A stretch of 64,000 bases of DNA from Bacteroidaceae bacterium (GTDB lineage: Bacteria > Bacteroidota > Bacteroidia > Bacteroidales > Bacteroidaceae). The notes below the pieces were generated by a model. It had not been told where the DNA came from and ran no database searches. It saw only the letters and a list, made by a program, of their open reading frames with translations. Below, one piece after another: positions 1-10,300 of this stretch; the stretch's first letter is position 1, and each line of letters starts with the position of its first letter. A program made the translations under genes and the position numbers. The stretch spans positions 17,423 through 81,422 of the forward strand of contig JAFUYT010000034.1 of NCBI GenBank assembly GCA_017470425.1. The letters run 5' to 3'.

Positions 1-3000
1 AACGTCTTCGGCGGCGGCCGCGGCTTCGACAACCTGGCCCGCGTCGGCTCGCTCCACTGTCCCGGCTACATCTTCGGACAGACGGAGGTGCGCATCCACG
101 GCGGCGAGATCGGCACGGCTGAGGGCGTGGAGGACGGCGACGGCAACGTCTTCGGCGGCGGCGACGTAGGCTTTGTGTATAGTGCCTACGAGAATCCCGA
201 CGGCAGTTTTGCTCAGGGTAAGAAAGACGGTGTCAGATACGACGGCATCTACCAGGGCTACTATTACAAACACAATGGAGAGGATTTCGTAACCCTCACT
301 GTAGATAGGGATGAAGACGGTGTAGCAGATACAGACGGTGAAGGGAACCAGATCAAAGAGCGCCAGTTCACCGAGGACTGCAAGGTGCTCGTCGAGCCCA
401 ACATGAAGGTCATCACTCCCGTCACCATCAACGGGCACAGCTATGAGCCGGGCGCCTTCGTACCCATTGCCGACCTGAATACGCTGAAGAACAAGACACT
501 GGATGCTTCCACCTGGGAGTGCCTGGATCCCACCGGCATCATCATCCATAACGCCGTCTTCGCGGGCGGTAATATGCCTTCGGGCTCAAAGGCCACCAGC
601 GCCAACACCGCCTCAGTCTATGGCAACGCCACCGCTTCGGTAGAAGACATCTTCCACCGCGACATGATCACGCTCGGTACCCGCCACACCGGCGGTCTCT
701 ACGGCGATGGCAACCTGACCCTCGTGGATGGTTACCGCGAACTGAACATCACCAACTACGGCACCGACTACTACAGTATCGCTCAGGAAATCAGCATCGG
801 CGACTATCATAACCTGCCCGACCGCGAGGCCGACTACTACGAACTGCGCTACACCTGTCTGCGACCCTGTCAGGACAAGGATGGCACGCGCTACCGTCCA
901 GAAAGCGTGGAGGACGGTGTCACCATCAAGGCCTCGACGATCACGGCCGACGAGATGCAGAACCTCTTCCTCGAGCAAGTGAATGGCAAATGGGAATCGG
1001 TCAAGGATAACGGAATAGCCATCCTCAAGTATGACGAGGATGAGCACGAGTGGGTGCCAAACCCCAACGATGACAATCCCTACTGGAAGGAGAGCGGTGT
1101 GCTGCCCATCTATGCGGGCCGCCTGATGAACAGCATCCAGCGTGCCGACTTCTGCGGTGTCTTCGGCAGTCGCATGGTGATGCAGGGTGCCAAGGACCGC
1201 GTGCCTGAGGAGGCCGACTTCACCAATTATACGATTAACCGCGTGCGTGAGGTGTCGCTGAACAAGAAGGAGTCGGTGATTACGAGCGATCAGACTATTC
1301 CCGCCACCAGTGGCGAATACTACAAGTTCCGCGTCCACGGCAACTACTTCGGCATCTATAACATCGTGAACTACTTAGGTGCCCTGACCAGCGACGTGGA
1401 TTTCGGTGATGTGCGCAAGACCGACAACACCACGGATAATACCCGGTACAAGTCTGCAATCACCATTGACGCGAACACCTACGACTACGAAAGCGCAAAT
1501 GCCACCTACTACAACTGGAAGCGCGCTCACATCAAGGATAAGACACGCAACAACGGCAGCAGCTACAACAAGGTGGCCCTGGCCTCCGGCGTCTATCTGG
1601 AGCTGACCACCGAGGAGAGCACGGGCGACGGCCTCTACGAGAAGGTGTGGGGACCCATCACGGGTGTCGTAGAGCTCGACCTCATCAACGTCTCCACTGG
1701 TATCGGCGGCGGCTTCGTCTATGCCAAGAACCAGCACGGCACACGAGCTGCCACCAAGCAACCGCCGCTTCACCAGAACACCACGCTGACAGCCCTGAAC
1801 AGGACGGCCGTCACCCAGTGGGACTACGAATATCCAACGGCCGACGGCAGCAAGGTGGAGTGGGAGACCTCCGGCAACTTCGTACACAGCACCCAGACCA
1901 TCATCGACGACTGCTATAACATCAGCAACAAGTACCTGGGCTCCGTCAACCCCGACGGCTCGGGGGCTATGCCCGCCCACTTCTGGTACATCAAGGGCTC
2001 CACCTACGTCTATGACCAGTACATCTCGGCCTACACGGGTACCACCAATGCCTACAGCGAGACCGTCGATATCCCGCTGACCATCGCCGCTGCCTCCCAC
2101 GGACGCATGAAGCTCCTGGATGTGCAGCCCAACCTCTACGCCTACTACGCCTCCGAGGGTGTGCCCTTGGAGAGCGGCAAGCGCATCATCATCAACGACA
2201 AGACTTACTACCTGAACGACCCCATCAGCTACTGGGATTGGTATCTGCTGAGCAAGTCGGAGCAGAAGCTGTTCGTGCCGCAGACCTATACCAACTGCGT
2301 GACCTACCAGCTGGGTGGTGAGCTCCATGAGGCCGGCACCGTCGTGATGACTCCCGGAGAGTTCGAAGACTTCATGGATGATGACCATGTATATCTGGAT
2401 GCCGACGGCGATCCCATCAAGAAAGCCGACACGAGCGCTGCCGACGACGAATACATCTTCCGTTCGTCCAACAACGTCAGCCACGACACCGGCTATCTGC
2501 TGACCTACGAGCTGAACAACCCCAGCCAGTGGGATAACTGGTTTACCCTCAAGAGCGGCTCCTACAGGGATAAGAAGACACTCGCCGAGTACGGGGCAAT
2601 GAGTGCCAGCGACAAGGAGAAATACTACGACGGTCCCACCTATCGCATCGACCCGACGAAGGTGACCGGCGACGGCATCCTGCTCGGACAGCGCTCCTAC
2701 AAGGAGGGTCAGCTCATCACGGAGAGTGTGGAGACGACCTATCAGGCCGCAAAGACGGCACATTCCACAGCCATCCCCGGCGATCAGGCCACCTTCGTCC
2801 CGGCATTCATCGTCACCGAGAAGATCACCGTCACCGATCCGGAGACAGGCAGAGAGACCCATTACAACGAGGGCGTGGCCGTCTCCTCGACCTTTGCTGC
2901 AGCCCATTCCACCAGCACCGAAGCTGCCTACCTCTGCACCAGCTCCATCCAGCTCACGAAGGAGAACGTCATCTACAAGGACTCCAAGGTGACAGCCTCC

Positions 3001-6000
3001 GAGCGTACTGCCTATATCAATGATGTGAAGAGTAAGATGGGTGCCACCTATCAGGATATGACGCTCGACGCCATCAAGGACTTACCCACTACAGGAGCAG
3101 GCGCTATCACTGCCGAGAAGAAGAACCAGCTGATCCAGCAGGCCACCCTGCGCGATGAACTGACAAACAACATCGTTCCTGCCTACTACTGTACTGCCGA
3201 GGGCTACTACGGCGGTAACTACTACGAGAAAGACCACAACTACCGTGGCCTCGAGGCCTGGAGCTCGCTCTCGGAGGATGATCACAAGAAGTTCGTCTTC
3301 AACTACGACGCCCTTGACCTGCTCATCGACTCGGACTATGATAACCCGGAAGGCGAGAAGTACCAGTACGACGGCAACTATCTGACCGAAGAGGCCGTCC
3401 GCAACGCCGATACGGGCAACAAGGCCGGTTACTCCGTCACAACGAGTGTGGATTACACCGCATCGTACAACGACAGTGAACACCCATTGCCCGTCACCAG
3501 TATGACTGTCAACCGCGATGGCACACCGACGACCACCACCTCACTGGAGGAAGGCGATGAGCTCACCCGCGAACAGTACGAGAGTCTGCCCAACGAGCAA
3601 CGCCACTTCTCGCCCATCGCCGTGAAGAGCGGAACTGACACCTACTACATCGTCCACACCGCCTTCCAGGTGGGCAGCACGCCTTACGCTGTCGGTGAGA
3701 CGATCAGCTCCGAAACGTACAGCAGCCTGCCAACGACGGAACAGGGCTATGTCACGCAGCTTAAGTTCACCAGCGCCCCTGAGGACCAGACCATCTACTA
3801 TTGCCGCGAGAGTTATGAAGGCAAGACAGAGGTAACAGCCATCCCCGGCACTACGGTGACAGGTGGAACGGCCCACACCGATGGCGGCAAGAGCGTGGCT
3901 CAGGGAACCATCATCACCAGCGGACAGTACGAAGTTCTTCCCAACGACCAGAAGAACTTCACCATCCACGGCGTCTCGCCCACCGAGACATCGACGCTTT
4001 ATGTCAGCCGCGAGAGCGACATCTACGACCTCTCCAAGGACAAAATCATCACCGTCATCTACCAGTATGACTACGACGAGACCGACGGCTCAGGCAACGT
4101 CACGCCCATCAGCGAGCGCCACGTGGTGAACATCCACCTGACGTTCAAGAGCGGCGTGCCCACCGTGGAGGACATCACCGCGCCCGAGATCATCCTGCCC
4201 GGTAACTTCATCACCCTGCGCGAACCCGCCGTGACACCCGGTGCCTATGAGATCACGGGCGGCGGATGGGAGCTCTTCGAGTCGCAGCGCGATGCTGAGA
4301 GCCACACCAACGGCATCGATTACGACCCGAACTTCGATGCGCTCTACTGGTACCAAGACGGCCACTATGTCGCCTACTACGCCAAGAGCTATCTCGGCCG
4401 CACCTACTCCAACGCCGTGCCCGTATCCGTGGCCAACTACCACGACCTGAAGCGCGTGATGGACGACACGGATCACCACTACTACATCGACAACGCCAAC
4501 GTCAAGCGCGATCCGAAAATCTACATCAACGACTACAGTGGCAGCACACCCGAGCAGAACGGCCTTGACCTCTTCAAGAAGCTCTACGACTTGAGTGTGC
4601 TCGACGGTTCCGTCGTCGAGGGCGATCCCCTCTATGGTCACGCCCTCCTCAACTCCCGCGTCCGTGCAGGTGATAACCTCGAGTTCTTCCTGCGCACCGA
4701 TATCGACCACAGCACCAAGCCGAATCCTGCCTATGATGCCGAAGACCCGGAGAGCCCCGCACGCATCGCGGCACCCTGGACATCCATCGCCCCCGCCGAC
4801 GGCGCCACCTGCTTCGAGGGTGTCCTCCACGGCGACGGCCACACCCTCAGCGGCCTCGACCACTCGCTCTTCGGCAAGCTCTGCGGCTCGGTCTATAACC
4901 TCGGCATCACCGGCTCCTTCAACACGGCCGGCGTGGCCGACACGGGCGATGGCTACGTGGAGAGCTGCTGGGTGAAGACGACTGCCACCACGCCGCTTGA
5001 GACCAAGCCCTACGCCGTCTTCGGCAATCCCACCGCCGAGAGCGGCTATCAGGTGGTCAATAGCTACTTCTGCGACAGCAATAATAATCTCTATAACACC
5101 ACGACTGCTGACGGTATCACGACCTCCGGCGGCGCCCGCGGCACCGCCACGGCCATGTCCGCCCGCGCATTCTACAACGGCACCGTGGCCTACGACCTGA
5201 ACAACTTCTACCTCTACAAGCGCTACAGCGACCACACTACGCCCGCCGGTTCCACCGTCGAGTACCAGTACCTCCTGCCCGACAATCCCGACGTGCAGAC
5301 CGGCCGCTACGGCAGCAACCCGTCGCTCTGCTCCTCGGGCTATGAGCGCAAGCTGAAGTACGTCGAAGACCGCTATGCCGACGGTGACTTCCGCTATGCC
5401 GGCGGCACCATCCCCTCCACCGACGACGAGCGCTACTGGATAGCCGTCAGCGAAGATCCCGAGACGCACAAGGACATCGAGACCGTGCGCTTCTCACCCC
5501 TCTGGCCCGACGACTACATCTTCTTCGGACAGAAGCTGACCTACGGTTACTCGGCCACCTATGCTCATCAGGATGTGCCTACGGCTGTCGTGCGCGACGG
5601 CGGACGCCTCTCCCTGAACCCCGACGCCAATCGCGTCTATCGCGCTCCCGCCTACTATCGCAACAGCACGATGGGTGTCGCCCACTTCAACCCCGCCGTC
5701 TTCCTGGCGCAGAAGGAGAAGCTGACTCCCGAGCAGATCGCAGCCAGCGCTGTTGCCCGCACGGCATACCCCGGCATGACCGCCATCGACTTCGCCGGCC
5801 ACAATGACATCGTCGATGCCGGCGGCACCCGCAAGGCTTATCAATTGGGCAGTGTGTCCGTCGGCTTCCCCGCCGGAAGCCCGGCCTTCTACCCGCCGCT
5901 CCTCGACGACGGCGGCCTCACCGCCATCAGCAACTGCGACGAGACACAGAACCTCCTCGCCTATGTACCCGCCGCTGCCCCGGCCGCCGAGGGCGCCTAT

Positions 6001-7323
6001 GCCAACGCCGCCACCCACGGCGTGCTGACCTCCTACTTCGGCGATGCCGCCTTCGACAGCTCCTATGACAACAGCGATGGCTACCGCCTCGTAGCGGAGA
6101 ACGACGTCATCATCAATGGCCATCTCGTGCAGAGCGACCTGACCGCCACCAACGACCATCTCCTCGTGGATATGCAGGACTTCAACGCACCGCTCGCCTA
6201 CACCTTCGACGGCGACCACCGCATGTGGTACCAGCGCAAGCCCCTTGACTCGGAATATGTCGATACGGGCAGCGGCTGGCAGGGCATCAGCATCCCGTTC
6301 ACCGCAGAGCTCGTGACCACCGACGTGAAGGGTGAGATCACCCACTTCTACGGCGGCAGCGAGACCAGCAAGAACGGCACCAGCACCAAGATCGGCCACG
6401 AGTACTGGCTGCGTCAGTTCGATGCCATCGCCAAAGAGGACGGCGAGGGCAAGAAGGCGATGGCCACCTTCAACTATCCCGCCGCAGGCGACGGCACTTC
6501 GGTCATCGCTGACAAGAACGTCACCAACACCTTCCTCTGGGATTACTACTACCAGAACGAGGACATCCACGACCAGAAGGACCTCAACAAGGACATCTAC
6601 CTCCAGTACAGGCAATATTATAAGAACGCGCGCACGTACGCGAACTACGCCTTCCTGACGGCTGCCACGCCGTATCTCCTCGGACTCCCGGGCAAGACCT
6701 ACTACGAGTTCGACCTCAGCGGTAAGTTCACGGCTGCGAACACCGCCGCCGCCATCCCGTCGCTCGCCAAGCAGACCGTCACCTTCGCCTCCGCCACGGG
6801 TGCCACCATCGGCGTGAGCGACAGCGAGATGGCGGGCGTCACGAGGAACCTGAGCAAGGGCAAGGACTACGTCTTCACCTTCAAGCCCAACTACCTCACC
6901 GAGGACCTGACGACGGAGCACTACACCCTGGCGGCCGACGGTAGCCAGTACGACCACGTCACCGCCGCAGGCGGCTCTGCGGTCAGCGGCGGCGCCACCG
7001 TCCTGCCCTTCCGTCCTTACTTCGAGGCCAGCGCCAGCGCCGGCGTCAAGGAGATGATGCCCGGCACCATCCTCTTCACCCGTGCAGGCAGCGAGCTCGA
7101 GGAAGGACCCGAAAGCGCCCTTGACGGTACCATCGAGATCTACGCACGCGGACGCACCATCATCACCCGCTCCCACATGAAGGAGCCCACCACCGTCCGC
7201 ATCGTCAACATCGGCGGCATCACCGTCACCAACTACGTCCTGCAGCCTGGACAGACCATCGAGACCCCCGTCCAGGCCCACGGCGCCTACATCGTCAACA
7301 AGAAAAAGATCTTTATCCACTAA
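1..7323 (+). CDS. Giant T9SS-sorted repeat protein (5' end outside window)
   Basis: The frame is open from base 1, so only the C-terminal 2,440 residues are visible and the true start lies upstream. The first ~215 residues are the tail of a glycine-rich repeat region (NVFGGG, VFAGGN) of the same type that fills the next gene. The middle contains a recurring motif, roughly Y-x2-L-x3-[DE]-[QK]-x2-[FY], near residues 745, 865, 1080, 1187, 1237 and 1302 (for example QYESLPNEQRHF and TYSSLPTTEQGY). Residues ~1600-1660 look like a GLUG-type segment (GDGHTLSGLDHSLFGKL). The last ~65 residues (TVRIVNIGG ... GAYIVNKKKIFI) resemble a T9SS type A sorting domain, so a cell-surface or secreted protein is inferred. 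No enzymatic domain is recognised; an adhesin or matrix role is a guess. The next gene follows on the same strand, so co-transcription is possible. Confidence 0.85.
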   Translation, partial: NVFGGGRGFDNLARVGSLHCPGYIFGQTEVRIHGGEIGTAEGVEDGDGNVFGGGDVGFVYSAYENPDGSFAQGKKDGVRYDGIYQGYYYKHNGEDFVTLTVDRDEDGVADTDGEGNQIKERQFTEDCKVLVEPNMKVITPVTINGHSYEPGAFVPIADLNTLKNKTLDASTWECLDPTGIIIHNAVFAGGNMPSGSKATSANTASVYGNATASVEDIFHRDMITLGTRHTGGLYGDGNLTLVDGYRELNITNYGTDYYSIAQEISIGDYHNLPDREADYYELRYTCLRPCQDKDGTRYRPESVEDGVTIKASTITADEMQNLFLEQVNGKWESVKDNGIAILKYDEDEHEWVPNPNDDNPYWKESGVLPIYAGRLMNSIQRADFCGVFGSRMVMQGAKDRVPEEADFTNYTINRVREVSLNKKESVITSDQTIPATSGEYYKFRVHGNYFGIYNIVNYLGALTSDVDFGDVRKTDNTTDNTRYKSAITIDANTYDYESANATYYNWKRAHIKDKTRNNGSSYNKVALASGVYLELTTEESTGDGLYEKVWGPITGVVELDLINVSTGIGGGFVYAKNQHGTRAATKQPPLHQNTTLTALNRTAVTQWDYEYPTADGSKVEWETSGNFVHSTQTIIDDCYNISNKYLGSVNPDGSGAMPAHFWYIKGSTYVYDQYISAYTGTTNAYSETVDIPLTIAAASHGRMKLLDVQPNLYAYYASEGVPLESGKRIIINDKTYYLNDPISYWDWYLLSKSEQKLFVPQTYTNCVTYQLGGELHEAGTVVMTPGEFEDFMDDDHVYLDADGDPIKKADTSAADDEYIFRSSNNVSHDTGYLLTYELNNPSQWDNWFTLKSGSYRDKKTLAEYGAMSASDKEKYYDGPTYRIDPTKVTGDGILLGQRSYKEGQLITESVETTYQAAKTAHSTAIPGDQATFVPAFIVTEKITVTDPETGRETHYNEGVAVSSTFAAAHSTSTEAAYLCTSSIQLTKENVIYKDSKVTASERTAYINDVKSKMGATYQDMTLDAIKDLPTTGAGAITAEKKNQLIQQATLRDELTNNIVPAYYCTAEGYYGGNYYEKDHNYRGLEAWSSLSEDDHKKFVFNYDALDLLIDSDYDNPEGEKYQYDGNYLTEEAVRNADTGNKAGYSVTTSVDYTASYNDSEHPLPVTSMTVNRDGTPTTTTSLEEGDELTREQYESLPNEQRHFSPIAVKSGTDTYYIVHTAFQVGSTPYAVGETISSETYSSLPTTEQGYVTQLKFTSAPEDQTIYYCRESYEGKTEVTAIPGTTVTGGTAHTDGGKSVAQGTIITSGQYEVLPNDQKNFTIHGVSPTETSTLYVSRESDIYDLSKDKIITVIYQYDYDETDGSGNVTPISERHVVNIHLTFKSGVPTVEDITAPEIILPGNFITLREPAVTPGAYEITGGGWELFESQRDAESHTNGIDYDPNFDALYWYQDGHYVAYYAKSYLGRTYSNAVPVSVANYHDLKRVMDDTDHHYYIDNANVKRDPKIYINDYSGSTPEQNGLDLFKKLYDLSVLDGSVVEGDPLYGHALLNSRVRAGDNLEFFLRTDIDHSTKPNPAYDAEDPESPARIAAPWTSIAPADGATCFEGVLHGDGHTLSGLDHSLFGKLCGSVYNLGITGSFNTAGVADTGDGYVESCWVKTTATTPLETKPYAVFGNPTAESGYQVVNSYFCDSNNNLYNTTTADGITTSGGARGTATAMSARAFYNGTVAYDLNNFYLYKRYSDHTTPAGSTVEYQYLLPDNPDVQTGRYGSNPSLCSSGYERKLKYVEDRYADGDFRYAGGTIPSTDDERYWIAVSEDPETHKDIETVRFSPLWPDDYIFFGQKLTYGYSATYAHQDVPTAVVRDGGRLSLNPDANRVYRAPAYYRNSTMGVAHFNPAVFLAQKEKLTPEQIAASAVARTAYPGMTAIDFAGHNDIVDAGGTRKAYQLGSVSVGFPAGSPAFYPPLLDDGGLTAISNCDETQNLLAYVPAAAPAAEGAYANAATHGVLTSYFGDAAFDSSYDNSDGYRLVAENDVIINGHLVQSDLTATNDHLLVDMQDFNAPLAYTFDGDHRMWYQRKPLDSEYVDTGSGWQGISIPFTAELVTTDVKGEITHFYGGSETSKNGTSTKIGHEYWLRQFDAIAKEDGEGKKAMATFNYPAAGDGTSVIADKNVTNTFLWDYYYQNEDIHDQKDLNKDIYLQYRQYYKNARTYANYAFLTAATPYLLGLPGKTYYEFDLSGKFTAANTAAAIPSLAKQTVTFASATGATIGVSDSEMAGVTRNLSKGKDYVFTFKPNYLTEDLTTEHYTLAADGSQYDHVTAAGGSAVSGGATVLPFRPYFEASASAGVKEMMPGTILFTRAGSELEEGPESALDGTIEIYARGRTIITRSHMKEPTTVRIVNIGGITVTNYVLQPGQTIETPVQAHGAYIVNKKKIFIH

Positions 7324-7333
7324 AGAACGTAAC

Positions 7334-10300
7334 ATGATACAAGATATGTATTGCAAGATAAGAGAACACATTGCGAAGCGTAATTTTTTCTCATGCATGA
7401 TAAAAGCGTTTCTCACGCGTGAGAAAACGTTTTCTCATACATGGGAAACGGCGGAAGAACGGCAGGCGTTGCGTCGCACGTCGCGTCGCATGTCATGGGC
7501 TGTGGTATCGCTTCACACGTTATGTGCGGTGATGATGATGTTGTGCTTTGGCACCACGAGGGCGTGGGGGCAGGTGGCAGACGGTGTGTATTACATCCAA
7601 TATTCAGGTAATAGTTACTATCTGTGGCCTACTGCTCCGACGAGCAGCGGCTGGCCATGCCTGACCTCATTCTCGGGAACAGATGTCCCTGAGACAGGGT
7701 TGGACTATAACTTCGGTGCTTTCGACTCATCGTATTGTACATGGATTGTCGTCACTGACGGGGATTATCAGAACATCATCAATGCCCGCTACGGGAAGTA
7801 TGTCATTTGGTTGAGTAATGGAAATGCAGGCCGTAATGTCGTGCTGGAGGATAATGGGCAAGACCCTTCTACCGGGCAGACCAGGGCTGATGCGACCCGT
7901 GCCCAGTTCAATATCACAGGAACAGGCAACAAGGTATTGGTTAAGCCCTATACAGGTTCTAATTCATTCAATATTAAAGGGAGCCATTATGATTATATCA
8001 CGGCATTCCAGAATGTCGTAGGATCAAATCAGTCCCTCCTTCAGTTCTCTACTTCAAACAATGAATGGACATTTACAGAGCATAAGTTAGCCGCCCCCAC
8101 CATCAGCTGCCCCGAGGGTACTGCCACGGTGACAGACAATGTGGGGCTGCCAGCGGGCTACAATGTGCGCTATACGGTTGACGGTACGACCCCGACGGCA
8201 TCCAGTCCGATCCTTCCCGTTGGTGGGTATGAGGTCAGTGATGTATGTACGATGAAGGCTGTGATTGAGCGCTATGGTGTGGTGCTGACAGCTGTCGCTT
8301 CACAAGAGGTGGAGCCCAGTGTGCGGAAACCGGGATTCACGCTAAGCGCCGACGGCTCCGTCACCATCACGGCTGAAACGGGCCAGACCATCTATTATAC
8401 GTTAGACGGTACTGATCCAACGACCTCGACCCCGACTTCTGCTACAATGTCAAAGACCATTCCAGAGGCAGACGTGCAGTCGGCAACAGCCATCAAGGCC
8501 ATTGCCTACGACTCAGGTGAAGACCTCTCTTCCGGTGTCGCCACTCAATCCTTGGCCAGCTACAACTATCAGATTGTCAACCGCTCGAGCGCAGTGGGCG
8601 TGAGCCTCTCGGTGAAGCGGGCCGTGGGCGCTCCGCTGAGCAGCTATACCAGCATCCCTGCTGCCATCCGCAGCGAGTATATCAGCGACGAGACGGTGCG
8701 CTTCTACACGTTCGGCGGCGACTTCGCTGCTGCGAACCTCATCGAGGAGAACAGGATTACGCAGACGCCGGAGAGCGCCGCGAACATCTATGTCACCTAC
8801 ACGACCGAACACCTCAGCGAGAAGTTCCTGCCGCTGACCATTGCCAACTCGTACAACATCAAGGCAGGCGGTGAATACCTGTATTACACGGGCAGCGCCC
8901 TGGGAACCATCTCTGATGCCGCCACATCGAAGACCGACAATGAATACATCTGGAATATTACAGGCGAGGATCCCTACAATATGGTGCTCCGCAATATCGG
9001 TGCAAGCCAGTACTTCCGCTATGACGGGTCAACCCGCTCACTCAATGCCTCCTCGCAGCCATTTATCCTGAAGGGCACTGCCAACCACGCGACGATTACC
9101 ACAGGCGTCGTTGCCGAGGATGTCACGCTGAGAACCATCGATGGTGCGGAGCTCACGTTGAAGGTGAACACTGTGGTGCTCCCGTTATCCTTCACGCTGA
9201 TTGACAAGGCAGGAAAGGTCATCAAAGCTGGAATCACATATGAGGGAAGCTTTGCGCTGCCGACAGCCTGGCGCAGCCCTCTTGTCTCGCAATACAAGTA
9301 TTATAAGAAGTATAGCACACTGACAGCGGGTGTCTATGCCTTTGACGAGGAAGACCGGATTACAGAAGTAGGGCAGAGAGAATCTAACGTCATCTATGTC
9401 ACCTACGACGTCAACGACCTGCTGGACCTCGACGGTCGCAACCTGCTTGGTGCCGTGGGCAAGGAGGGCGGCAAGACGTATATGCTGAAGTTCGCCAGTG
9501 GCACCGCTTTTAACCAAGAGAACGGCAGCGACGGCGTGATGGACGCCGCACGCACGCCCGTCTATCCCTACAGCAACGGCGATGCCCACCTCTATGTCTA
9601 TGGCGAGGAGCGGTGGCAGGAGCAGCTGGCCAGCGGCGCCAGCACCCGCGCGCGCTGGCTCTGGTATCTGGAGCCGGCCGGCGGACAGCTCGACCCGTAC
9701 CACGTGAGGATCTCGTCGTACTCGACACAGACGAGCTATAAGGATACCGAAGCGGGAACCACCACCAACTTCCACTCCTATCTGCGCACCTACAAGCCCG
9801 AGGGCTACGCTTCCGTAGTGACGGGCGTCACCAACGACAACCCGTTGGCACATGGCGGGGTGGAAGGCGGTCCGGCCGACAAGAGCGATGCCACCGAGTA
9901 TATGCTCATCGGCACATCGCTCGGCAGCCTGAAGCTGATCACCACCAGCGAGATCGACGGCGCGCCCGCGAACAGCGTGGCGGCGTATGGCATGCGACAG
10001 ACCGTGAACAGCTTCGAGCAGTACTGGAAGAACAACCCCACGGCCTACAATATCATCAAGGACGCCACCGGCGCTGGCGTGCTGGAAGGCACCAGCGTCA
10101 ATGCCGATCTTCCCTCAGATCAGCAAGCGGCGCTGACAGCCAAGGGCTGGCACGTCTATAGCGCATGGGCCAATGCAGCCGACTGGTCTTCCAACTCCAA
10201 GCTGAGCAAGCACGTCGGCGATGGCAAGCACTGGTTCCAGACAGTGGCGATGGGCGACGGCTCGATGACCTTCGTGGATACCGAACTGGCCACGATGCTC

